Shown: positions 6,047-12,463 of the stretch, one piece after another
Layout: every line of letters starts with the position of its first letter
How positions within the stretch are numbered: position 1 is the first letter of the stretch
NCBI GenBank assembly: GCA_046590575.1
Contig: JBKJUS010000053.1
Location: forward strand, 1-23,850
DNA from: DATLNF01 sp046590575
GTDB taxonomy: Bacteria > Actinomycetota > Actinomycetes > BP-191
Length of the DNA: 23,850 nt
Direction: 5' to 3'
Program-made: the position numbers and the translations under genes
The notes under the pieces: model-generated
What the model was told of the DNA's origin: nothing
Databases searched by the model: none
The model's input: only the letters and a program-made list of their open reading frames with translations

Positions 6047-6811
6047 GTGAAGATCCATGTCGTGAGCGACGTCCACGGCGCCACCGACGCGCTGCACCGC
6101 GCCAAGGGCGACGCCGACGCGCTGGTCTGCCTCGGCGACCTAATCCACTTCATCGACTATGAGGACTACTCGGGGATCATGGCCGACCTCTTCGGGGTCG
6201 ATGCCGTGCGCGAGCTCGTCGAGCTGCGCACGGCCAAGCGTTTCGATGAGGCGCGGGACTTCAGCCGCGACCTCTGGGCTGCGCACGGAGGCGATCGGTG
6301 GCAGACGCTGGAGAAGGCGATCCGCGCGCAGTACGCCGAGATGTTCGCGGCCTTTCCCACGCCGACCTACCTCACCTACGGCAACGTCGACGTGCCCCAC
6401 CTCTACACCGACTACCTCCACGATGGCATCACGCTTCTTGACGGTGAGGTCGTGGAGATCGGCGGGCGGACCTTCGGCTTCGTCGGCGGGGGGTTGCAGA
6501 CGCCGATGCACACGCCCATGGAGATCCCCGACGAGGAGTACGCCGAGAAGGTTGCGGCAGTGGGGAAGGTCGACGTGCTCTGCTGCCACATCCCGCCGCA
6601 GGTCGACGATCTGCTCTATGACACGGCGGCCGGCCGGCACGAGCGGGGCAGTGTCGCGGTGCTCGAGGCGATCCGCGAGACGCAACCTGACCTGTGTCTC
6701 TTCGGCCACGTGCACAACCCGCTGGTCGGGCGGATGACGATCGGTCGCACCGAGTGCGTCAACGTCGGGCACTTCCGCGGTCACGGCACGCCGTACGCCG
6801 TGGAGTGGTGA
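6047..6811 (+). CDS. Calcineurin-like metallophosphoesterase
   Basis: A 254-residue dinuclear-metal phosphoesterase. The ordered motifs are present: DVHG at residues 8-11, GDLIH near 31-35, GNVD in the middle (the usual GNH/GNxD motif), a metal-ligand histidine in CCHIPP, and FGHVHN near 223-228. The inserted helical region (about 35-105) makes it longer than minimal members. Substrate is not predictable; such proteins act on nucleotides, phosphoproteins or other phosphoesters. The GTG at 6047 is chosen because the protein starts directly at strand 1 (KIHVVSDVHG) and GGAGG lies at 6039-6043. It is followed 43 bases later by an SRPBCC gene on the same strand. Confidence 0.87.
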   Translation: MKIHVVSDVHGATDALHRAKGDADALVCLGDLIHFIDYEDYSGIMADLFGVDAVRELVELRTAKRFDEARDFSRDLWAAHGGDRWQTLEKAIRAQYAEMFAAFPTPTYLTYGNVDVPHLYTDYLHDGITLLDGEVVEIGGRTFGFVGGGLQTPMHTPMEIPDEEYAEKVAAVGKVDVLCCHIPPQVDDLLYDTAAGRHERGSVAVLEAIRETQPDLCLFGHVHNPLVGRMTIGRTECVNVGHFRGHGTPYAVEW

Positions 6812-6854
6812 GGCAGTAACCTCCGCCCCAACCCATCGCGACCAGGGAGACCCC

Positions 6855-7292
6855 ATGGCAGACCAGGCGACCTCCATGATCACCATCGCCGCCGGCCAGG
6901 CCGAGATCATGGCGGTCATCGCCGACTTCGACCGCTACCCCGAGTGGGCTGGGTTCATCAAGAGCATCGAGGTGGTCGAGACCGGCGCCGACGGGCGCGG
7001 CAAGGTCGTGCACTGGGTGCTCGACGCCGGCGTGGTGAAGGCGGAGTACGACCTCGGCTACACCTGGCAGGGCGACGACAAGGTGGAGTGGAAGGTCATC
7101 CGGGGCTCGTTGAAGCAGAACGACGGCTCCTACACCCTGCGTGACCTCGGCGACGGCACCACCGAGGTGAGCTACGCACTCGTGGTCGACCTCGGCATCC
7201 CGATGCTGGGAATGTTCAAGCGCAAGGCGGAAAAGGTCATCATGGACACCGCGCTGAAGGAGCTGAAGAAGCGCGTCGAGGCCGCCGCGTGA
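6855..7292 (+). CDS. SRPBCC family protein (polyketide cyclase/dehydrase type)
   Basis: A 145-residue START-fold protein close to the actinobacterial group that begins with a strand, then AGQAEIMAVIADFDRYPEW. The YPEW segment, EYDLGYTWQGDDKVEWKVIRG and a long C-terminal helix (MDTALKELKKRVEAA) are typical. A GGGAGA ribosome site lies just before ATG 6855. Genes of this group often neighbour ArsA-type ATPases and ROK glucokinases in actinomycetes, as here. A hydrophobic-ligand role is the family expectation; the ligand is unknown. The large palindrome at 7329-7416 follows its stop. Confidence 0.85.
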   Translation: MADQATSMITIAAGQAEIMAVIADFDRYPEWAGFIKSIEVVETGADGRGKVVHWVLDAGVVKAEYDLGYTWQGDDKVEWKVIRGSLKQNDGSYTLRDLGDGTTEVSYALVVDLGIPMLGMFKRKAEKVIMDTALKELKKRVEAAA

Positions 7293-7328
7293 GTCGCCCG
7301 GTCAGCCCCACCGCACCCGTCCGGTCCT

Positions 7329-7416
7329 CCCACCGCGACTTCACCCACTAAACCCACCGCAAATCGCCACATCGAGCCGCAATACGGTGGGTTTAGTGGG
7401 TGAAGTCGCGGGTGGG
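7329..7416. repeat. Solitary large palindrome B
   Basis: A perfect 27-bp stem (7333-7359 with 7385-7411) around a 25-nt loop, extended by four more pairs (7329-7332 with 7413-7416) after a one-base bulge. The arm includes ACTTCACCCACTAAACCC, poorer in GC than its surroundings. It lies between two plus-strand genes and could terminate the first. Its size resembles palindromes A1/A2, but no second copy and no DUF559 gene are beside it. Confidence 0.95.
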
Positions 7417-7428
7417 TAGCCTAGGCGC

Positions 7429-7452
7429 CCTGGCCCTGTCCCTGGCCCTGTC
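7429..7452. repeat. Tandem duplication of 12 bp
   Basis: CCTGGCCCTGTC occurs twice head to tail and is followed by a partial third unit. It lies in the leader of the ArsA gene, upstream of its GAGGAG ribosome site. No function is apparent. Confidence 0.85.
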
Positions 7453-7489
7453 CCTGTCCGGCCGGTCGAAGTGAGGAGTTCGTCCGCTG

Positions 7490-8680
7490 ATGCGCGTGCT
7501 GCTGTTCACCGGCAAGGGTGGCGTGGGCAAGACGACCGCGGCGGCAGCGACAGCGACCCTGGCGGCCAACCGCGGGCTGAAGACCCTGGTGCTCTCGACG
7601 GACTCCGCGCACTCCCTCGCCGACGCCCTCGGTGTCGCTCTCGGCCCCGAGCCGACGGAGGTCGACACCGGGCTATACGGGCAGCAGGTCGACGCACAGC
7701 TGCGTTTCGAGCAGACCTGGCGGGAGGTGCAGGACTACCTGGTCACGCTGCTCGACAAGGCCGGCGTCGACCCGATGGAGGCCGAGGAGCTGACCGTCCT
7801 GCCGGGCGCCGAAGAAGTCCTCGCCCTGCTGGAGGTACGCCGGCAGATCGCGCACGGACCGTGGGATCTGCTGGTCGTCGACTGCGCGCCGACCGCTGAG
7901 ACGCTGCGGCTGCTGGCACTGCCCGAGGCGCTGGGGTGGTACATGGACCGCGTCTTCCCGATGGAGCGGCGCGTCGTACGCGCGCTGCGTCCGGTGCTGG
8001 GTCGACTCGGCGGCGCACCCCTGCCGGCGGACTCGGTCTTCGACGCGATCACTCGGCTGCACGCCGAGCTCGGTGAGGTGCACGCGGTGCTCACCGACCC
8101 GGCGGTGACCTCGGTGCGCCTTGTCCTCACGCCGGAGGCTATGGTGCTTGCCGAGGCCCGGCGTACCTTGACCTCGCTCTCGCTCTACGGCTATCGCGTC
8201 GACGCGGTGATCGCCAACCGCGTCTTTCCCTCAGGCGGCGACGATGCCTGGCGGGCCGGCTGGGTGGCGGCGCAGCGGGAGGTGCTCGGCGAGGTCGAGG
8301 CATCCTTCGCGCCCCTGCCGATCTACCAGTCGCCGTACCGCGCAGGTGAGCCGGTCGGCCTCGCTGAGCTGGCTGCCTTCGCCGACGAGGCCTACGGCGA
8401 CGCCGACGTCTTCTCCCCACCGGCCGGCCCAGATCTGATGAACGTCGAGCGCGGAGCCGGCGGTCGGTTCGTGCTAGTGCTCGCGCTGCCCCTGGCCGAC
8501 AAGCGCGACGTCGACCTGGTCCGTCGGGGCGACGATCTCGTGGTCACGGTGGGATCCCATCGTCGAGTCCTGTCGCTGCCCAGTGTGCTGCGCCGCTGCA
8601 CCGTCGAAGGCGCCGAGCTGATCGACGGCACGCTGCGGGTCGATTTCCTTCTCGACCCGGACCAGTGGACGGGATCGTGA
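7490..8680 (+). CDS. ArsA/GET3-type ATPase with C-terminal HSP20-like domain
   Basis: A 396-residue member of the anion-transporting ATPase family (SIMIBI P-loop NTPases). The deviant Walker A GKGGVGKTT is at residues 8-16, switch I is in STDSAHSLADALG, switch II in VVDCAPTAETLRLL, and the family-typical GWYMDRVFPMERR follows. The last ~75 residues (GRFVLVLALPLADKRDVDLVRR onward, with VDFLLDP at the end) form the HSP20-like tail often found in actinobacterial and plant homologues. No ArsB, ArsR or ArsD gene lies nearby, so arsenite export is unlikely and a membrane-protein or lipid-related role is as probable. GAGGAG (7473-7478) precedes ATG 7490. The stop overlaps the next gene as GTGA. Confidence 0.88.
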   Translation: MRVLLFTGKGGVGKTTAAAATATLAANRGLKTLVLSTDSAHSLADALGVALGPEPTEVDTGLYGQQVDAQLRFEQTWREVQDYLVTLLDKAGVDPMEAEELTVLPGAEEVLALLEVRRQIAHGPWDLLVVDCAPTAETLRLLALPEALGWYMDRVFPMERRVVRALRPVLGRLGGAPLPADSVFDAITRLHAELGEVHAVLTDPAVTSVRLVLTPEAMVLAEARRTLTSLSLYGYRVDAVIANRVFPSGGDDAWRAGWVAAQREVLGEVEASFAPLPIYQSPYRAGEPVGLAELAAFADEAYGDADVFSPPAGPDLMNVERGAGGRFVLVLALPLADKRDVDLVRRGDDLVVTVGSHRRVLSLPSVLRRCTVEGAELIDGTLRVDFLLDPDQWTGS

Positions 8681-8988
8681 CCGAGCAGGTCGGCAGCATC
8701 TCCGACGAGGCCTCGCGGCTCTTCGCGGCGGCCGAGGCATGGTGGCGCGACGCGCACACGGAGTCGCCGAACGACCCGCCGGTCGAGCCGCTCACCGGCC
8801 CCGAGTGCCGGATCTGTCCGCTCTGCCAGCTGCTCTCGCTGCTGCGTACGACGCGACCCGAGGTCTTCGAGCATCTGTCGTCGGCTGCGATGTCGGTGCT
8901 GCACGCGGTGCGCGCTGCGGGCGCCGGACATGAGCACACCGGTGCCCGGCCGCACGGACCCGCGGTCGAGCGCATCGCCATCCGGTGA
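8677..8988 (+). CDS. Small conserved protein with CRICPLC motif, upstream of glucokinase
   Basis: A 103-residue protein. After an acidic helix (SDEASRLFAAAEAWW) comes GPECRICPLCQLLSLLR, then a helical segment ending in a His/Ala-rich tail. The C-x2-C-x2-C arrangement could bind metal or be redox active. Small proteins of this type sit between an ArsA/SRPBCC gene and the ROK glucokinase in several actinomycetes; the S. coelicolor gene next to glkA (SCO2127) may be comparable, but I could not check this. GTG 8677 overlaps the ArsA stop as GTGA and is preferred over GTG 8665. Translational coupling with its neighbours is likely; the biochemical role is unknown. Confidence 0.75.
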   Translation: MTEQVGSISDEASRLFAAAEAWWRDAHTESPNDPPVEPLTGPECRICPLCQLLSLLRTTRPEVFEHLSSAAMSVLHAVRAAGAGHEHTGARPHGPAVERIAIR

Positions 8989-8995
8989 GGCGTCG

Positions 8996-9946
8996 GTGAC
9001 TGACCTGGCCGTCGGGGTCGACGTCGGTGGCACGAAGGTCGCGGCCGGAGTGGTCGACAGCGAGGGTCGAGTCCTGGCCCGCATCGTCCGACCGACGCCG
9101 AGTCACTCGCCGGACGAGACCGCGAAGCTCATCGGCGATGTCGTCGCCGAGCTGCGCACGTCACATCCCCAGGTCGTCGCGGTCGGTGTGGGTGCCGCCG
9201 GCTGGGTCGACGCCGAGCGCTCGCGAGTGGTCTACGCACCGAACCTCGCGTGGCGCGATGAGCCGTTGCGCGACCGGCTGGGGGAGACGATCGACGTACC
9301 CGTCGTCATCGAGAACGACGCCAATGCGGCGGCGTGGGCGGAGCACCGGTTCGGGGCCGCGCGCGGTGAGCGGCATGTCGTCCTGGTGACCGCCGGGACC
9401 GGCATCGGCACCGGCATCGTCGTGGACGGCGCGCTCTACCGCGGCGGCCACGGCATGGCCGGCGAGGGCGGGCACATGACGGTGGTGCGCGATGGCTTGT
9501 TGTGCGGCTGCGGGCAGCGCGGCTGCTGGGAGCAGTACGCAAGCGGCAACGCTCTGGTGCGGCTCGCTCGGGAGCGGGCGGCCGCGGAGCCCGAGCGGGC
9601 TCAGGTTTTGCTTCGTCTCGGCGGCGGCGAGCCGGACGGGATCGACGGGCGTGAGGTCACCGAGGCAGCGGAGGCCGGCGACCCGGTGGCGCTGGGCTGC
9701 TTCGCCGACGTCGGACGGTGGCTCGGCGAGGGCCTGGCCAACATCGCCGCGCTGCTCGACCCGTCGGTCTTCGTCGTCGGCGGTGGCGTCGCGGACGCGG
9801 GCGATCTGCTCCTTGCGCCCGCGCGCACGGCGTACGCCGCTCGCCTCACCGGCGGGTCCCACCGCACGCACGCCGAGATCCGGGTGGCTGCGCTGGGCAA
9901 CGAGGCCGGTCTGGTCGGCGCCGCTGACCTCGCCCGCCACCCCTGA
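8996..9946 (+). CDS. glkA: ROK-family glucokinase
   Basis: A sugar kinase of 316 residues, the usual length of actinobacterial ROK glucokinases; it would phosphorylate glucose to glucose-6-phosphate. Visible are the N-terminal phosphate loop VGVDVGGTKVAAGVV, the sugar-binding ENDANAAAWAEH, the second phosphate motif TAGTGIGTGIVVDG, the zinc-binding CGCGQRGCWEQYAS with H in GEGGHM, and the adenosine-side FVVGGGVAD. GTG 8996 is chosen because GAGG (8987-8990) lies five bases upstream and it gives a start just before the phosphate loop; an ATG at 8930 would overlap the preceding gene by 59 bases. Glucose is the likely substrate, but ROK proteins also use other hexoses. Confidence 0.87.
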   Translation: MTDLAVGVDVGGTKVAAGVVDSEGRVLARIVRPTPSHSPDETAKLIGDVVAELRTSHPQVVAVGVGAAGWVDAERSRVVYAPNLAWRDEPLRDRLGETIDVPVVIENDANAAAWAEHRFGAARGERHVVLVTAGTGIGTGIVVDGALYRGGHGMAGEGGHMTVVRDGLLCGCGQRGCWEQYASGNALVRLARERAAAEPERAQVLLRLGGGEPDGIDGREVTEAAEAGDPVALGCFADVGRWLGEGLANIAALLDPSVFVVGGGVADAGDLLLAPARTAYAARLTGGSHRTHAEIRVAALGNEAGLVGAADLARHP

Positions 9947-9990
9947 CCCGCTAGAACTGCGCCGACGGCACGGCCTTCGGCGACCGCACG

Positions 9991-10069
9991 GCCACACAAC
10001 CGAGCCCCGTTTTCCGCGGCCACGCACGGCCGAGCAGCTGCGGGGTATCCGCGGGCCCAGTTGTGTGGC
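9991..10069. repeat. Solitary palindrome D between glucokinase and carbamate kinase
   Basis: Perfect 10-bp outer arms GCCACACAAC (9991-10000) and GTTGTGTGGC (10060-10069), with a further GCCC/GGGC pairing on the same axis (10004-10007 with 10053-10056). CCGCGG occurs twice inside (10014-10019, 10049-10054). The inner part is imperfect. It may end glucokinase transcription. In placement it resembles palindrome B. Confidence 0.75.
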
Positions 10070-10112
10070 GCTGCGATCGGTGGGGCGGCGCCGTCGTGGA
10101 CGTCGCGCGACG

Positions 10113-10118
10113 TAGGGT
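10113..10118 (+). promoter_or_regulatory. -10-like box giving a leaderless carbamate kinase mRNA
   Basis: TAGGGT fits TAnnnT and stands seven bases before ATG 10126, the spacing expected when transcription starts on the A of the start codon. No convincing -35 box is seen. Confidence 0.35.
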
Positions 10119-10125
10119 CGCGATC

Positions 10126-11058
10126 ATGCGGGCGGTGGTGGCACTCGGCGGCAACGCGCTGTCCCCTCGGGGCGCGACCGGCTCGGCCGAGGAGATGCGA
10201 GCCGCGCTCGCCGCGAGTTGTGGGCACCTCGCCGACCTCGTAGCCGCGGGCGTGAGCCTCGTGGTCACCCACGGCAACGGCCCGCAGGTCGGCCGGATCC
10301 TGCTGCAGCAGGAGGCCGCGGCCCCGGAGATCCCGCCGATGCCGATGGACGTCTGTGGCGCGCAGAGCCAGGGCCAGATCGGCTACCTGCTCGCGCAGGG
10401 TCTCGACAACGCGCTGCGCGCTCGCGACCTCCATGTCCCCGTGCTGTGCCTGGTGACGCAGGTGGTCGTCGACGGCCGTGACCCGGCGTTTCGCCGACCG
10501 ACGAAGCCGGTGGGTCCGGCGTACGACCGGCCGACGGCACAGCGCATCGCGCACGAGACGGGCTACGTCTTCCAGATCATGAGCGACAAGCGATGGCGGC
10601 GGGTCGTCGCGTCGCCACCGCCGCTGCGACTGGTCGAGGAGGAGCCGCTGCTGCAGGTCATCAAGGCTGGGCACGTCGTCATTGCATCGGGCGGGGGCGG
10701 CGTGCCGGTGGTCGAAGAGGACGGCCAGCTGCGCGGAGTTGAGGCAGTCGTCGACAAGGACCGCACCGCGGCCCGCCTCGCCCGTCTGGTCGGGGCCGAT
10801 GTGCTGCTCATCCTCACCGACGTCGACGCCGTGCAGGCCGGGTTCGGTACGCCGGACGCCCGGCTGCTGCGTAGGCTCACCGTGGCCGAGGCGCGCGACC
10901 TGCACACGTCGGGGGAATTCCCCGAGGGCTCGATGGGTCCGAAGGTCGCCGCGGCGTGCGACTTCGTCGAGAACGGCGGCAGTCGCGCAGTCATCACCAA
11001 CCTGGCCAGCGCCGGTGACGCCGTCTTCGGTGACGCCGGAACGCAGCTCGTCAACTGA
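10126..11058 (+). CDS. arcC: Carbamate kinase (ArcC)
   Basis: A 310-residue amino-acid-kinase-fold enzyme interconverting carbamoyl phosphate plus ADP and carbamate plus ATP. Motifs: N-terminal VVALGGNAL, THGNGPQVGRILLQQE, PMDVCGAQSQGQIGY, the SGGGGVPVVE loop, DKDRTAARLA, LTDVDAV and SMGPKVAAACDF near the C-terminus. These fit ArcC better than acetylglutamate or aspartate kinases. No arginine deiminase or ornithine transcarbamylase gene lies in the window, so the complete arginine deiminase route is not shown; allantoin or agmatine catabolism is possible. ATG 10126 begins right at strand 1. An ornithine cyclodeaminase-like gene is 5 kb away on the other strand. Confidence 0.9.
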   Translation: MRAVVALGGNALSPRGATGSAEEMRAALAASCGHLADLVAAGVSLVVTHGNGPQVGRILLQQEAAAPEIPPMPMDVCGAQSQGQIGYLLAQGLDNALRARDLHVPVLCLVTQVVVDGRDPAFRRPTKPVGPAYDRPTAQRIAHETGYVFQIMSDKRWRRVVASPPPLRLVEEEPLLQVIKAGHVVIASGGGGVPVVEEDGQLRGVEAVVDKDRTAARLARLVGADVLLILTDVDAVQAGFGTPDARLLRRLTVAEARDLHTSGEFPEGSMGPKVAAACDFVENGGSRAVITNLASAGDAVFGDAGTQLVN

Positions 11059-11076
11059 TGCGCCCTGTCTGATGCC

Positions 11077-11769
11077 ATGAGCCTGATGCGAGTAGTCACC
11101 TGGAACATCCGCTCGTTGCGCGACTCGCGTGCTGATGTCGTCAGCGTCGTCCGCGACCTCGCGCCGGACGTGCTCTGCCTGCAGGAGGCGCCGCGTTTCC
11201 TTCTCCCGTCGCGGCAGGCGAGACGGCTCGCGCACGACTGCGGTCTCGCGGTGGCGAGTGCTGGTCAGCCGGTCGGCGGGGTCGCGGTGCTGGTCCGGCC
11301 CGGAGTACGCGTCGTCGCCAGTCTCCGCGCACCGCTGCCGTGGACGGTTGGCCTGCATCGTCGTGGCGTCGCGCTGGCTGTGCTCGAGCTCGACGAGGGC
11401 AGGGTCGTTGTCGGGTCCTTCCATCTCGGGCTGAGCGCCGACGAGCGCGCCCGTCACGCCGGTCTGGTGCTCGACCGGGTAGCCGGCCTGTCCGCGCCCG
11501 CCGTTCTCGGCGGTGACGTCAACGAGTCCGATGACGGCCCGGCGTGGCGCGCGTTCACCTCGTCGTACGTCGACGCCTGGGCGCACGTCGGCCATGGAGA
11601 CGGCCGGACCTACAGCACTGGGCGACCGCGACGTCGTATCGACGGTGTCTTCGTCGACCGCCGGTTGGAGGTCCTCCGCGCGGAGGTCCGCTGTGACGGT
11701 GGTGTCGGCCGAGCGAGTGACCACCGGCCGGTGGTCGCGGATGTCCGGTTGCCGACGAAAGCCAGGTGA
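11077..11769 (+). CDS. Endonuclease/exonuclease/phosphatase family protein
   Basis: A compact 230-residue EEP-fold protein. Visible are the first metal/phosphate motif VVTWNIRSL, the catalytic glutamate in LCLQEAP, SFHLGL (His/phosphate region), GGDVNESDDG (Asp/Asn pair), IDGVFVDRRL and the C-terminal SDHRPVVADV with the catalytic Asp-His. No signal peptide or DNA-binding extension. Family members are DNases, sphingomyelinase-like enzymes or phosphatases, and the substrate cannot be predicted. It starts 18 bases after arcC. The ATG at 11077 is used; an internal ATG at 11086 begins closer to strand 1 and is also possible. Confidence 0.85.
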   Translation: MSLMRVVTWNIRSLRDSRADVVSVVRDLAPDVLCLQEAPRFLLPSRQARRLAHDCGLAVASAGQPVGGVAVLVRPGVRVVASLRAPLPWTVGLHRRGVALAVLELDEGRVVVGSFHLGLSADERARHAGLVLDRVAGLSAPAVLGGDVNESDDGPAWRAFTSSYVDAWAHVGHGDGRTYSTGRPRRRIDGVFVDRRLEVLRAEVRCDGGVGRASDHRPVVADVRLPTKAR

Positions 11770-11855
11770 TGTGACCTGCCGCCCTTGCTCCGTTACGTCC
11801 GGATCGCGAAGATCACCGAGACAGTAAACCGGTACCCAGCCGCCGAGGGGGCAAT

Positions 11856-12437
11856 GTGGACGCCTATGCGTTCATCAGCAAGGTCGACGATGAGTCCTTC
11901 GGAGTCGTGCAGGAGCTCTCCCGCTTCAGTGTCCGCACCGCGGGATGCTTCGCCGCCTACGCCGCGTTCTCCGGCCAGACGACCCAGGAGCTGGGGGAGG
12001 TCGCGGAGCGGATCGCGGCCGCCGTGCCGGGTGAGGTCGAGCTGGTGGTCGCCACCAATGAGGTGAAGACCATGAGCACCGGCGGCTCTCCCGGGTGGCC
12101 GGGGCGTTGCATCGACCCGGAGACCGGCGCAGTGGACTACCAGTGCCTGGGCTCTCCGGAGCCGAGCGTCGGCTACAAATTCGCGTCGTTCGCGGCCGCG
12201 GAGATCGTGGCCGACCGCGGCATGCGCGAGGAGTTGCATGCCCGCCTGACTCTCACCGGTAACGTGATCGGGTTGGGTCGACTGCTCGACCCGTCGCGAC
12301 TGCTGGTCGAGGTCGGCAACCCGGACCGCGACCTCGTGCTGCGGACGCTGGACGAGATCAGCGCGATGCCCGAGGTGACCAAGACGCGAGCAGGAATCGC
12401 TACTCAACCGATCGAACGCCCGTCCACCAGCGACTGA
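11856..12437 (+). CDS. Unknown protein preceding the cyclase-like regulator
   Basis: A 193-residue protein that I do not assign to a named family. GTG 11856 follows a strong GAGGGGG site. The C-terminal segment (about 145-180, SRLLVEVGNPDRDLVLRTLD then ISAMPEVTKTRAG) looks like the Lrp/AsnC ligand-binding (RAM) fold. The N-terminal part (YAFISKVDDESFGVVQELSR) could be a diverged second copy. The middle (70-110) contains GSPGWPGRC and two cysteines (C85, C96). There is no helix-turn-helix. It ends 26 bases before the 1178-residue regulator and is probably co-transcribed with it, so a sensing or ligand-binding accessory role is plausible but unproven. Confidence 0.65.
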   Translation: MDAYAFISKVDDESFGVVQELSRFSVRTAGCFAAYAAFSGQTTQELGEVAERIAAAVPGEVELVVATNEVKTMSTGGSPGWPGRCIDPETGAVDYQCLGSPEPSVGYKFASFAAAEIVADRGMREELHARLTLTGNVIGLGRLLDPSRLLVEVGNPDRDLVLRTLDEISAMPEVTKTRAGIATQPIERPSTSD

Positions 12438-12463
12438 CCGATCACGTCACGGGGGAGCTACTG

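Noticed and set aside
4583..6097. 504-codon minus-strand frame across the SRPBCC and zinc-ribbon genes
   Set aside because: Arg/Gly-rich shadow; the opposite strand has zinc-ribbon and START-fold features.
7490..8680. Arsenic resistance operon
   Set aside because: The ArsA-like ATPase has no ArsB, ArsC, ArsR or ArsD neighbour and has an HSP20-like tail, so arsenite export is not supported.
10126..11058. Arginine deiminase operon
   Set aside because: Only carbamate kinase is present; no deiminase, transcarbamylase or antiporter lies in the window.
9601..11724. 707-codon minus-strand frame opposite glucokinase, arcC and the EEP gene
   Set aside because: Antisense shadow caused by GC-rich third positions; the plus-strand genes show clear catalytic motifs.
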